NCBI GenBank assembly: GCA_903855985.1
Contig: CAIOAO010000064.1
Span: 1 to 64,000, forward strand
DNA: 64,000 nucleotides
Source: an uncultured Opitutia bacterium
GTDB taxonomy: Bacteria; Verrucomicrobiota; Verrucomicrobiia; Opitutales; Opitutaceae
Direction of reading: 5' to 3'
The notes beneath the pieces were generated by a model, which was not told the origin of the DNA, ran no database searches, and worked only from the letters and a program-made list of their open reading frames with translations. The translations under genes and the position numbers were made by a program. Positions 52,638-61,569 of this stretch are shown here, piece by piece. How positions within the stretch are numbered: the first letter of the stretch is position 1; each line of letters begins with the position of its first letter.

Positions 52638-55600
52638 ACCTCCTCCGCCTCCGACTCTGTTTGCTCCTGGCCGTCGCGCTGTCCGCCACCGCCGTCCTCT
52701 CCGCCGAGCCGGCGGAAATCGCCTCGCTCCGCACGAAGGCCGAAAAGGGCAACGCCATCGCCCAGTACAACCTGGGCCTCGCCTACGCCGAGGGCCGCGA
52801 CGATCTGCCCGCCGACCAGGTGCAGGCCTTTGTCTGGCTCACCCTTTCCGGCGACAGCGGCAGCACGCGGAAGGCGCTCGCCGCCGTCCTCGCCACGATC
52901 TCCGACGCCCAGCTCGCCGCCGCCCGCCGCCAGCTTGAATCCTACCGCGGCACTCCCGCCGCCCGGAATCTCGCCGGCACCAGCCACAGCACTCCGGCCA
53001 AGTTTGTGGTCGTTGCTCCTGCGGTTTCCGCTCCCTTGGTTCCGGCGCCCGTCCCGGCTGCTCCGGCGGCCAAGCCGGCCGAAACCCCCGCCAGCCCGGC
53101 CGAGCCCGTGGAAACGGATGACGTCGCAGCCCTGCGCAAGGACAAGCACCAGCTGAGCGACGAGCTCGCCATCGCCTGGAAGGAAAACGACCGGCTGAAA
53201 ACCAGCATCGCCACCGCCCAGACGGCGTCCACCCGCGACCAGCAAATCATCAAGCTGCTGGAACAGCGCAGCGCGGAGCTCACCGCCACCCAGACCGAAC
53301 TCGCCCAAACAAAGACCCGGCTGACCGAGGCGTCCGCTCACTTTGACCAGCTGCAAGCCGAGGCCACCGCCCGCAACGCCGCCGCCCTCAAGGCCCGCGA
53401 ACAAGTCGGGGAATCCGCCCTCCATCTCGCCGAGGCCCGCTCGCGCATCTCGGATCTCCAGGCCCGCCTCACCGCCGCCGAGGCCGCCGGCGCCGCGCTC
53501 GTCGCCGCCCAATCCAATGACGGCAGCCGCGAAGCCGCGCTGAAAGAGGACCTCGCCGCCGCGCACAAGGAAATCGAAACCGCCCAGGCCCTCGCCGCCA
53601 GCACCGCCGCCAAAAACGACCTACTCAAATCCGAGCGCCAGGCCGCCGAGTCCGCGCGCGCCCAGCTCGCCGCCGAAAAGGAAACCCTGACCGCCCAGCT
53701 TGCCACCGCCGGCAAGGCGGGCCCGCAGCTGGCTGAACTCCAATCCCAGGTCTCCGGGCTTAAGTCCCGCCTCACTTCCGCCGAGTCCGCCCGCGCCAAG
53801 ATTGCCGCCGACCAGGAAGTCCTCGCCGCCCAGCTCGCCGCGGCCAAATCCGCCGCCCAAGCCGGCAGCTCCGCCCAGGCCAAGTCCGCCGCGCTCGCCA
53901 CCGAGCTCGCCGCCGCCCAGCAGTCGCTCGCCGAATCCAAACAAAAGCTCGCCGCCAGCGAAGCCGCCCGCACCAGCGCCGTGGAGGCGTCCCACCGGAT
54001 CGAAGCCGCCGGCCAATCGTCCGCCGACCAGCTCGCCGTCCTGCAGTCCCGCGTGAAATCGCTCGAGGCTGAATCGGCCGCGGCCGCCGCGAAAGCCCAG
54101 GGCGCCGCCAAACTCACCGCCGAACTTGAGGCAGCGCGCCAGGAAACCGCCCGCGCGCAAGCCCTCGCCTCGGCCGCCGCCGCCGACCAGGCCAAGTCCG
54201 CCGCCTCCCTTTCCGCCGCCGTCGCCGAAAACACCCGCCTCGTCAACGAACGCGACGCCGCCGAGACCGCCCGCACCCAGCTCGCCGCGGACAAGGAAAA
54301 ACTCGCCACCCAGCTGGCCGCCGCCACCGCCGCCGCCGCCCAGAGCGGCAGCTCGAGCCAGGCCAAGACCGCCGAACTCACCGCCGAGTTCGAGTCCTCG
54401 CGCCAGGCGCTGTTCGAGGCCCGGCAAAAACTCACCGTCAACGAGACCACCCGCACCGCCCTGGCCGAGCAGCTCAACCCGCTCCGCCTGCAGGTAAAGG
54501 AAGCCCAGGCCGCCCTCGCCTCGGCCAATGGGCAGAATCAGAACCTGGTCACGGAACGCGACGGCGCCGCCGCCCGGCTGGCCGTGGCCACCGCGGCCCT
54601 CGCCACCTTGGAGAGCGACCTCGAGAAGGAACGGCTCGCCCGCGCCGACGTGGTCAACGCCCTCACCTCGGCCCGCAAGCGCCTCGAGGAACAGTCCGCC
54701 GCCAATCTCAAGCTCACCGCCAAGCCCGCTGCGGCCGCGCCCTCCCCCCAGCTCACCGCCGAGCTCGAGTCGACCCGCCGCGAACTCGCCGCTGCGAAGG
54801 ACCAGCTGGCCGCGCTCTCCACCGCCTCGGCCTCGGCCCGCGCCGACGCCGCAAAGTCCGCCGCGCAAGTGACCCAGTTGCAGGACCAGCTGGCCGCCGC
54901 CGGCGAGGCCGGCGAAAAATCCCGCGCCGAGCTGCGCGCCACGAATTCCGAACTCACCACCCTGCGCACGAGCGTCACCCGCCTCGAGGCCGAGCGCGCG
55001 AGCGCGACGTCCGCCGCCGGCAACGCCGCCCAGCAGCTGGCGCAACTCACCGCCGTGTCGGCCCAGGTCGCCGACCTCAAGTCCCGCCTCGCCGCCAGCG
55101 AATCCAGCCGGCAGGCCCTCTCAAACCAGCTGGCCACCGCCGCGGAGGCCGAGAAAAACTCCACCGGCCAGCTCGCCGCGCTGCAACAGCAGCTCGCGGA
55201 CACCAAGGCCGCCGCCACCGCGCCCGCCGCGGCGCAGGCCGAGGCCAAGCTCGCCGTCAGCCTGCGCAGCTACAGCGTACTCCAGGCCGAAAACGACGAA
55301 CTCAAGTCCCGCAGTGAAAAGCTCGCCGCGGAAAAATCCGCCCTCGAAACCTCGCTCGCCGGCGTGCGCAACGCGGCCACGGAAGCCGGACCCCTGCGGG
55401 ATCAGCTGCGTCAGGCGCAGGCCCAGGCCACCGCGCTCACCGCGGAAAACGCCCAGTTGAAGACGCGTCTCGCGGCCGGCGTCCCGGTCGCCATCTCCGC
55501 TCCCACCCGGCCCAATGCCCCGTTCCCCGCCGCCTCCACTCCCGCGCCGGCCGCCGCGGCCGCTCCCCGTTCCCACATCGTCGTGGCCGGTGACACCCTC

Positions 55601-55723
55601 GCCAAGATTTCCCGCCTGTACTACGGCGTCCCTACCCGCTGGCCCGAGATTCTCGCCGCCAACAAGGACGTCCTGAAGGACGAGCGCAGCCTGGTCGTGG
55701 GCCGCACCCTGGTCATCCCCTGA
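52634..55723 (+). CDS. Long Sel1-coiled-coil-LysM envelope protein (cassette gene B)
   Basis: A 1029-residue protein. It has a Sec signal (MNLLRLRLCLLLAVALSATA), a Sel1 repeat paralogous to gene A (AEKGNAIAQYNLGLAYAEGR), a linker, and then about 800 residues of Ala/Gln/Glu-rich coiled coil with visible internal repetition (SGSSSQAKTAELTAEF and AGSSAQAKSAALATEL). A single LysM domain closes it (VVAGDTLAKISRLYYGVPTR). It should span part of the cell envelope and bind glycan through LysM. Together with genes A and C it looks like a duplicated and rearranged module. Division or wall-remodelling roles are possible. Confidence 0.85.
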   Translation: MNLLRLRLCLLLAVALSATAVLSAEPAEIASLRTKAEKGNAIAQYNLGLAYAEGRDDLPADQVQAFVWLTLSGDSGSTRKALAAVLATISDAQLAAARRQLESYRGTPAARNLAGTSHSTPAKFVVVAPAVSAPLVPAPVPAAPAAKPAETPASPAEPVETDDVAALRKDKHQLSDELAIAWKENDRLKTSIATAQTASTRDQQIIKLLEQRSAELTATQTELAQTKTRLTEASAHFDQLQAEATARNAAALKAREQVGESALHLAEARSRISDLQARLTAAEAAGAALVAAQSNDGSREAALKEDLAAAHKEIETAQALAASTAAKNDLLKSERQAAESARAQLAAEKETLTAQLATAGKAGPQLAELQSQVSGLKSRLTSAESARAKIAADQEVLAAQLAAAKSAAQAGSSAQAKSAALATELAAAQQSLAESKQKLAASEAARTSAVEASHRIEAAGQSSADQLAVLQSRVKSLEAESAAAAAKAQGAAKLTAELEAARQETARAQALASAAAADQAKSAASLSAAVAENTRLVNERDAAETARTQLAADKEKLATQLAAATAAAAQSGSSSQAKTAELTAEFESSRQALFEARQKLTVNETTRTALAEQLNPLRLQVKEAQAALASANGQNQNLVTERDGAAARLAVATAALATLESDLEKERLARADVVNALTSARKRLEEQSAANLKLTAKPAAAAPSPQLTAELESTRRELAAAKDQLAALSTASASARADAAKSAAQVTQLQDQLAAAGEAGEKSRAELRATNSELTTLRTSVTRLEAERASATSAAGNAAQQLAQLTAVSAQVADLKSRLAASESSRQALSNQLATAAEAEKNSTGQLAALQQQLADTKAAATAPAAAQAEAKLAVSLRSYSVLQAENDELKSRSEKLAAEKSALETSLAGVRNAATEAGPLRDQLRQAQAQATALTAENAQLKTRLAAGVPVAISAPTRPNAPFPAASTPAPAAAAAPRSHIVVAGDTLAKISRLYYGVPTRWPEILAANKDVLKDERSLVVGRTLVIP

Positions 55724-55793
55724 GCCTCCCGCCGGCGTTTCCGCCCTTCGCGAAAGATTGCCTCAAACGTCGTTTCACCCCATCCCAATCCCC

Positions 55794-56501
55794 ATGCGCT
55801 CCTCCCCTCTTCGCCCCGCGCTCTGCCTCACCGTCCTCCTCGCCGCGGCCCCGTTCAGCCGCCTGTTCGCCGCCGAAACCCCGGCCCCGGTCGTCGCGCC
55901 CGAGGACACCCCCGCCGCTCCCGCCCCCACGCCGGCCGCTGCTCCCGCTCCGGCTCCCACCGTCACCCCGGCTCCCGCGCCGGTGCCGGATCAGGACAGC
56001 GCCGAGGCCAAGCTCGCCGTCGTGCTGCGGAGCTACACCCTGCTGCAGGAGGAAAACGACCAGCTGAAGGCCGCGGCGGAAAAAAATGCGACGGAGAAAT
56101 CCGCCCTTGAGGCCCAACTCGCCGTGGCCAAGGACGCCCTGCCCCTCGCCGCCCAGGCCGCCGGCCTGCGCGAGCAGCTCCGCCAAACGCAGGACCAGCT
56201 GGGTGCGCTCGCCCTCGAAAACAACGCGCTCAAGACCCGGCTCGCCGTTAATCCGGCGGCGCCCGGCGCCAGCAATCTCACCCCCGTCAGCGTGCCCACC
56301 ACCCTGACCCCGATCACCGCGCCCGTCGCGCCTGTCACCGCCCCGCGCGTGCACGTCGTCGCCGCCGGTGAAACCCTCAGCAAGATTGCCGTCCAATATT
56401 ACGGCAGCGCCAGCCGCTGGCCCGACATCCTCGCCGCCAACAAGGACGTCCTGAAGAACGAAAAGAGCCTGCTGGTTGGGACGAAGCTGAAGATCCCGTA
56501 A
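55794..56501 (+). CDS. Secreted coiled-coil and LysM protein (cassette gene C)
   Basis: A 235-residue protein from MRSSPLRPALCLTVLLAAAP (ATG 55794), a Sec signal. A Pro/Ala-rich linker (about 30-75) is followed by a short coiled coil (AKLAVVLRSYTLLQEENDQL) and a LysM domain (VVAAGETLSKIAVQYYGSAS). The coiled coil and LysM parts are clearly paralogous to the C-terminus of gene B (AKLAVSLRSYSVLQAENDEL; NKDVLKDERSLVVG against NKDVLKNEKSLLVG). It starts 70 bases after gene B. Confidence 0.9.
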   Translation: MRSSPLRPALCLTVLLAAAPFSRLFAAETPAPVVAPEDTPAAPAPTPAAAPAPAPTVTPAPAPVPDQDSAEAKLAVVLRSYTLLQEENDQLKAAAEKNATEKSALEAQLAVAKDALPLAAQAAGLREQLRQTQDQLGALALENNALKTRLAVNPAAPGASNLTPVSVPTTLTPITAPVAPVTAPRVHVVAAGETLSKIAVQYYGSASRWPDILAANKDVLKNEKSLLVGTKLKIP

Positions 56502-56517
56502 GCGGCCGGAGCGCGGC

Positions 56518-57252
56518 TCACGCCGCCTTCTTGAGCAAAAACGGCGCGACCTCCGCGCGGCATTTCTCCACTTCCGCGCGGTACGCGGGACTCTTCCGGA
56601 GCTCGGCCACGATCGCCTGGGCCGCGACCCGGCCCCCGGCCACGTCGCTCGGGAAATGCACGCCGCCGATGACGCGGCCCCACGCCACGCGATGGGCGCG
56701 GGTGAACAGGTCCGCCTGCCGGTCCGGGAAAACATCCCCCAGCACCGCCGCCCACACAAACGCGCGCAGCGAGTGGCCGCTGGGGTAGGAATTGGACTTG
56801 GGGATTTTTACGCAGGGCTGCACCGTCGGCTCCACCGCCGGGGGCCGCTGCCGCGGGTAGAGGTTCTTCATGCGGTTGCTCACCAGCCACGCATCGGCGG
56901 TGACCGACGAGAGGAAATTCGCGAGGACCGGCAGGCTCTTTTCCTCCAACCAGGGTCCGAGCACGTCGCCGTAATCGGCAAACACCTTGTCCTGCTCAAT
57001 CAGCTTCGCCCACGCGACCTCCGCCGGCGTGCGGGTGGCCTGCACCTGCAGCACCGTCTCCAAATCGCCCAGCGCCGCGATCGAGCCCGGGGCCGGCGGC
57101 GCCGGCAGCAGCGCTTTCCAGTCCACGGCTTCCGGCTGGATAAAGTGGGCCACCGCCGGGGTGGACTTTTCCTCCAGGGTTTGGGCGGACGCCAGCGGCG
57201 CCACCAGACCAAGCAGGAGCATCAGCCAGGGAAACAGGGAACGACGCGTCAT
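56518..57252 (-). CDS. Class A (PhoN-like) acid phosphatase, PAP2 fold
   Basis: A 244-residue exported enzyme from MTRRSLFPWLMLLLGLVAPL (ATG 57252), with a Sec signal ending near SAQ. The three PAP2 motifs are present: KNLYPRQRPP (KX6RP) near 133, SYPSGHS (PSGH) near 157 and GRVIGGVHFPSD (RX5HX3D, with Gly in place of Ser before the Arg) near 192. It hydrolyses phosphomonoesters in the periplasm. It is convergent with the LysM gene. Confidence 0.92.
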   Translation of the reverse strand: MTRRSLFPWLMLLLGLVAPLASAQTLEEKSTPAVAHFIQPEAVDWKALLPAPPAPGSIAALGDLETVLQVQATRTPAEVAWAKLIEQDKVFADYGDVLGPWLEEKSLPVLANFLSSVTADAWLVSNRMKNLYPRQRPPAVEPTVQPCVKIPKSNSYPSGHSLRAFVWAAVLGDVFPDRQADLFTRAHRVAWGRVIGGVHFPSDVAGGRVAAQAIVAELRKSPAYRAEVEKCRAEVAPFLLKKAA

Positions 57253-57397
57253 GACCGGCACCGTGCCAGATTCACCCCGGCGGCGAAACCAGAATTTTCG
57301 GCGTCACGGATAGGTTGCACGAGTGGGCGGGTCCGGCCCGGGTCCGCACTGACAATCACGTTGTCCACCCCAGCCGATTCATCCACCGTCGCGCCCC

Positions 57398-58534
57398 ATG
57401 AGATTCCTGCCCGCCTTGCTCCCCCTCCTGGCCGCCGGTTCCGCGCTGTTCGCCGGCGAACCCGCCGCCCCGCTCCCCGGCGCCGTGCAAAAACTCCCCG
57501 ACGGACTCTACGCGGAGATCGTCACCGCGCGCGGCATCATCACTGCCGAGCTGTTCTACGCCAAGGCCCCGCTGACCGTGACCAACTTCGTCGGTCTCGC
57601 CGAGGGCACGCTCGGGCCCAAGCCCGGTACGCCGTTTTTCAACGGCCTGAAGTTTCATCGCGTGGTGCCGAACTTCGTCGTGCAGGGCGGCGACCCCCTC
57701 GGCACCGGCGAGGGTGATCCCGGGTACACTTTCCCCGATGAATTCATCCCGGGCCTGCACCACGACGCCACCGGCATGCTCTCCATGGCGAACAGCGGCC
57801 CCGACACCAACGGCTCGCAGTTCTTCATCACCCTGCGCGAGGTCAACCGGTTGAATTACCTCCACAGCGTCTTCGGCCGCGTCGTCCGCGGGCTCGAGGT
57901 GCTGCCGCTGATCCAGCAGGATGACGTCATGACCGCGGTGAACATCCGCCGGATCGGTCCCGCCGCGACGGCCTTCCGCGCGGACCAGGCGTCGTTTGAC
58001 CGGCTCGCGGCCGGGGCGAAGAAAGCCATCCTTCCCCATTTCGAGGACCCCGACTCACTCCTGCCCGCCGACCCGCCCCGCGCCCTTAATTTCCAGCGCA
58101 AGCTCGCGAACTACGAGCGCGGCACCGGCGTGAAAATCTACGCGCGGGTCTACGCCAAGTTTTCGCCCGAGACCCCGGACCAGCGTCCCGGCAAGCTCGT
58201 CGGCTCCCTGGCCAAGCAACTCAAGCTGCCCCCGTCCTCGACCCTCGCCGTGTATTTTGCCGACACCGCCCAATGGGGCCTGTGGATCGGCGCCGACGCC
58301 CTGCCGCAGTTCGTCGGCCGGGCCGGCACCGTCCAGGAGTTGGTGAAGGACGGCGCCCTGCACCGCGCCAAGCAGGACTTCCTCACCGCCGCCAAGTCGC
58401 TGGGCGATCAGTATACCGTCGAGGCCGCCAAGGCGACCCCGCCCGACAAGCCGCTGACCAACGGCCAGAAAATCAAGTACCAGGTCGACGCCGTGATCGA
58501 CGGCCTCATTTTCAAATTCGAGCCCAAATCCTGA
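57398..58534 (+). CDS. Exported cyclophilin-type peptidyl-prolyl isomerase with C-terminal extension
   Basis: A 378-residue protein with a Sec signal (MRFLPALLPLLAAGSALFAG). The cyclophilin core lies at about 38-190: LKFHRVVPNFVVQGGDP carries the catalytic Arg, and GMLSMANSGPDTNGSQFFIT is the substrate pocket. The C-terminal ~180 residues end in an FKBP-like segment (LPQFVGRAGTVQELVKDGAL, NGQKIKYQVDAVIDGLIF), so it may be a fusion of cyclophilin with a degenerate FKBP-like or parvulin-like module. It folds exported proteins. The M20 gene follows after four bases. Confidence 0.9.
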   Translation: MRFLPALLPLLAAGSALFAGEPAAPLPGAVQKLPDGLYAEIVTARGIITAELFYAKAPLTVTNFVGLAEGTLGPKPGTPFFNGLKFHRVVPNFVVQGGDPLGTGEGDPGYTFPDEFIPGLHHDATGMLSMANSGPDTNGSQFFITLREVNRLNYLHSVFGRVVRGLEVLPLIQQDDVMTAVNIRRIGPAATAFRADQASFDRLAAGAKKAILPHFEDPDSLLPADPPRALNFQRKLANYERGTGVKIYARVYAKFSPETPDQRPGKLVGSLAKQLKLPPSSTLAVYFADTAQWGLWIGADALPQFVGRAGTVQELVKDGALHRAKQDFLTAAKSLGDQYTVEAAKATPPDKPLTNGQKIKYQVDAVIDGLIFKFEPKS

Positions 58535-58538
58535 TCCC

Positions 58539-59867
58539 ATGAAATATTTCCCGACCCTCCTCCTCGCTGCCCTCGCCACGCCGCTGTCCGGCACCGCCGC
58601 CATTCCGGTCCGCGAGGTCGTCGCCCAAAAAGTCGCCGCCGATTATCCCGCCCTCCTCTCGTTCTACACCGACCTCCATCTCCACCCCGAGCTCTCACTC
58701 ATGGAGAAGGAAACCTCCGCCAAGGTCGCCGCCTCCCTACGCGCCTCCGGTTACGAGGTCACTGATCACTTCGGCGGCTACGGCGTCGTCGGCGTGCTCA
58801 AAAACGGTCCCGGCCCCGTGCTGCTGATCCGCACCGACATGGACGCCTTGCCCGTCCTCGAGGTGACCGGCCTGCCCTACGCGAGCAAGGTCCGCGTCAC
58901 CGACCTGTCCGGCCACGACGTGCCGGTCATGCAAGCCTGTGGCCATGATGTGCACATGACGGTGGTCACCGGTGCCGCCCGCGTGCTGGCGTCCCTCCGC
59001 GACCAATGGTCCGGCACGCTCGTGTTCGTCGGCCAGCCCGCCGAGGAACGCGTCATTGGCGCCCGCGCCATGCTTGCCGCCGGACTCTACCGCCAGTTCC
59101 CCACGCCCAACTTCGCCCTCGCCGTGCACGACGAGAGTGAGATCCCCGCCGGCACCGTCGCCACGATGGAGGGCTTCAGCCACGCCAACGCCGATACCGC
59201 CACGATTCTCATTCACGGCATCGCGGCCCATGGCGCCATGCCCTACAAGGGCAAGGATCCCGTCGTCCTCGCCGCCCGCATCATCCTCGCCCTCCAGACC
59301 ATCGTCAGCCGCGAGTTGAAGGCCACCGACCCCGCCGTCGTCACCGTCGGCTCCATCCACGGCGGCACCAAGCCCAACCTCATCCCCGCCGAGGTGAAGC
59401 TCGAGCTCACCCTGCGCTCCTACTCCGACGATGTCCGCGCCTATCTCGTCTCCGCCATCCGCCGCATCTGCCGCGGCGAGGCCATCGCCGCCGGCCTGCC
59501 CGACGAGCTGATGCCCGAAGTGACCGTGACCGCCGGCGAAGGCGCCACGTCCGTCTACAACGACCCCAGCCTGACCAAGCGGGTGCGCGCCGCCATGATC
59601 TCCTGGCTCGGGGAGGACCGCGTCGAGACGTTCCACGCCTCCATGGTCTCGGAGGACTTCTCGGAGTTTGGCCGGACAGTCGAACACGTGCCCCTTTGCA
59701 TCATCCGCCTCGGCGCTTCCGCCCCCGCCGCCATCGCGGAAAGCACCCGCACCGGCACCCCCCTCCCATCCCTGCATTCGGACAAATTTGCCCCGGTGCC
59801 CGAACCCACCCTGAAGACCGGTGTCACTGCCCTGACCGCCGTGGCCTTGGATATCCTGAAAAAATAA
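58539..59867 (+). CDS. Exported M20D-type amidohydrolase/carboxypeptidase
   Basis: A 442-residue enzyme with a short Sec-like signal (MKYFPTLLLAALATPLSGTA). The M20D motifs are present: DLHLHPELSLMEKET near 44, RTDMDALPVLEVTG near 93, QACGHDVHMTVVTG near 129 (metal Cys and His) and GQPAEERVIGARAM near 166. GIAAHGAMPYKGKDPV near 227 belongs to the dimerisation/substrate lid region. Members hydrolyse N-acyl or aminoacyl-conjugated amino acids. It is coupled to the isomerase gene, four bases upstream. Confidence 0.92.
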   Translation: MKYFPTLLLAALATPLSGTAAIPVREVVAQKVAADYPALLSFYTDLHLHPELSLMEKETSAKVAASLRASGYEVTDHFGGYGVVGVLKNGPGPVLLIRTDMDALPVLEVTGLPYASKVRVTDLSGHDVPVMQACGHDVHMTVVTGAARVLASLRDQWSGTLVFVGQPAEERVIGARAMLAAGLYRQFPTPNFALAVHDESEIPAGTVATMEGFSHANADTATILIHGIAAHGAMPYKGKDPVVLAARIILALQTIVSRELKATDPAVVTVGSIHGGTKPNLIPAEVKLELTLRSYSDDVRAYLVSAIRRICRGEAIAAGLPDELMPEVTVTAGEGATSVYNDPSLTKRVRAAMISWLGEDRVETFHASMVSEDFSEFGRTVEHVPLCIIRLGASAPAAIAESTRTGTPLPSLHSDKFAPVPEPTLKTGVTALTAVALDILKK

Positions 59868-59916
59868 CCGGTTCCAATCCGCCGGTTTCCACCTCACTCC
59901 AACCAGGCCAATAAGT

Positions 59917-59949
59917 TAACTCAGGCAACTGAGTTATGGATTATATATT
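59917..59949 (+). promoter_or_regulatory. Promoter and operator candidate of the pilin-like gene
   Basis: TAACTCAG-GCAA-CTGAGTTA (59917-59936) is a perfect 8-bp inverted repeat that overlaps where the -35 box of a TATATT (59944-59949) promoter would lie. The whole stretch to 60061 is unusually AT-rich for the window. Confidence 0.55.
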
Positions 59950-60061
59950 GCATCCTCCGCCAACTTCCTCCGGGATACGTAGTATTACGCACCCAAAAAA
60001 TATTGCGGGCGTTCCCTTACAAACTGTGCCTGATTCCGCGAGACACCCCTCTGCCAACCTG

Positions 60062-60409
60062 ATGAAAACCCGGCCCACCACTGGCTTTACGCTGGTCGAA
60101 ATCATGATCGTCGTGGTCATTATTGGCATGTTGGCGGCGCTCGCTATCCCGGGTTTCCAGAAAATCCGCAGTTCCTCCCAGGATAAGGCCGTGTTGAGCA
60201 ACGCCCGCCAGCTGGCGGCGGCCACCGACCAGTACATGATGGAATACGGCAAATCCACGGTGTCCATCAACCGCCTCGTCGGCCTCACCAATTACGTCAA
60301 GAGCCTCGATACGGTCGCCCAGGAATCCTACCCCCTCGTCTACACGGCGGGTGTTCCGATCACGGTGACCGGTGTTGGCGGCGTCCGCACCATCACCTAC
60401 GGTCTCTGA
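60062..60409 (+). CDS. Type IV pilin-like / pseudopilin protein
   Basis: A 115-residue protein from MKTRPTTGFTLVEIMIVVVI (ATG 60062). The prepilin peptidase site is G^FTLVE with Glu 5 of the mature protein, followed by a hydrophobic helix (IMIVVVIIGMLAALAIPGF). The globular part is short, as in type II secretion-like pseudopilins, which occur in many copies in Verrucomicrobiota. No other pilus or secretion gene is nearby. The gene has an AT-rich promoter region with a palindrome. Confidence 0.9.
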   Translation: MKTRPTTGFTLVEIMIVVVIIGMLAALAIPGFQKIRSSSQDKAVLSNARQLAAATDQYMMEYGKSTVSINRLVGLTNYVKSLDTVAQESYPLVYTAGVPITVTGVGGVRTITYGL

Positions 60410-60449
60410 GGGCTCGCCCTCGGGTCGTTTGCTGTTTCGCTCTCGGGGC

Positions 60450-60914
60450 ATGACTGCCTCCCCCTTGCTCCGCGCTGCGCTCCTGGTCATCGCCCTGGCC
60501 TCCGGCCTCCGGTTGTCAGCGGCCGCCCCCGCCGCCCCGTCCGCCGCCGCCCAGATCGAACTCGTCCTGCGCACCCAGGCCGACGCGTGGAACCGCGGTG
60601 ACATTGACGCCTTCATGCAGACCTACGCGCAGGTCGACGACCTGCGCTTCGCCTCGGGTGGCAACGTCACCTATGGCTGGAAGGCCACCCTCGCGCGCTA
60701 CCAGCAGCGCTACCCGGATCGCGCCGCCATGGGCACGCTCGCTTTCAGCGAGCTCACGGTCACCGAGCTGTCCCCCGACGCCGCCCTGCTCTTCGGCCAC
60801 TGGCAGCTCACGCGCGCCCACGACACGCCCCACGGCCTGTTCACGTTGCTGGTCCGCCGCACTCCCGCCGGCTGGAAGATTTTCGCCGACCACACGTCCT
60901 CCGCATCGCCGTAA
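60450..60914 (+). CDS. Exported NTF2/DUF4440-like protein
   Basis: A 154-residue protein from MTASPLLRAALLVIALASGL (ATG 60450), a Sec signal. The body is a cone-fold NTF2-like domain (AQIELVLRTQADAWNRGDID, FMQTYAQVDDLRFASGG, GLFTLLVRRTPAGWKIFADH). Members of this group bind small ligands or have weak enzymatic roles; none can be named here. It is separated from the pilin gene by 40 bases. Confidence 0.8.
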   Translation: MTASPLLRAALLVIALASGLRLSAAAPAAPSAAAQIELVLRTQADAWNRGDIDAFMQTYAQVDDLRFASGGNVTYGWKATLARYQQRYPDRAAMGTLAFSELTVTELSPDAALLFGHWQLTRAHDTPHGLFTLLVRRTPAGWKIFADHTSSASP

Positions 60915-60966
60915 ACCCGGCGCGCTTGCACCGGTGCCGGGACATGCCACGGTGGGGTTTCCCGCC

Positions 60967-61500
60967 ATGCGTAACGCGCTCTACCTGCTCCTGCTCGGCC
61001 TCGTGCTCCTGACCCTCGCGCTCGTCGTGCGCTCCGGCCTGATGGCCCGCCGCGAGCCCGGCCGCCCCATCAACAGCGCCATGCGCGAGGCCATGGCCGA
61101 GGAGGCGCCGCAATGGAGCGAGGAGGATACGACCGTTATCCGCCAGAAGTTCGCCAACGCCCACCGCCTGCACTCGGGCCTGCTTTACGTCGTGCGCGAC
61201 CCCGGCACCGGCAACGCCACGCCCCGCGAGGGCCAGGAGGTCATTGTCCACTACGACGGCCGCCTGCTCGACGGCACCAAGATTGACAGCTCTTACGAGC
61301 GCGGCGCGCCCTACACGTTCCGCCTCGGCACCGGCGCGGTCATCCAGGGCTGGGATGATGCCGTGCTCACCATGAAAAAGGGCGAGAAGCGCACACTCAT
61401 CATTCCGTACTGGCTCGGCTACGGCATCTCCGGCCGCGCGCCCAAGGTCCCGCCGCGCGCCACTTTGGTCTTCGACGTCGAGCTGCTTAATTTCCGCTGA
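60967..61500 (+). CDS. Membrane-anchored FKBP-type peptidyl-prolyl isomerase
   Basis: A 177-residue protein from MRNALYLLLLGLVLLTLALV (ATG 60967), with an N-terminal membrane anchor. The FKBP domain occupies about 75-177: GQEVIVHYDGRLLDGTKIDS, then GAVIQGWDDAVLTMKKGEKR and IPYWLGYGISGRAPKVPPRA. All the usual active-site aromatics are present. It folds exported proteins. It starts 52 bases after the NTF2-like gene. Confidence 0.93.
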   Translation: MRNALYLLLLGLVLLTLALVVRSGLMARREPGRPINSAMREAMAEEAPQWSEEDTTVIRQKFANAHRLHSGLLYVVRDPGTGNATPREGQEVIVHYDGRLLDGTKIDSSYERGAPYTFRLGTGAVIQGWDDAVLTMKKGEKRTLIIPYWLGYGISGRAPKVPPRATLVFDVELLNFR

Positions 61501-61569
61501 GACCCAGGCCCGCCGGGCTTCCCGCGTAACACCTAAAACTTAACCCTGAGCCGCGCGCCCGGGCGCGGC

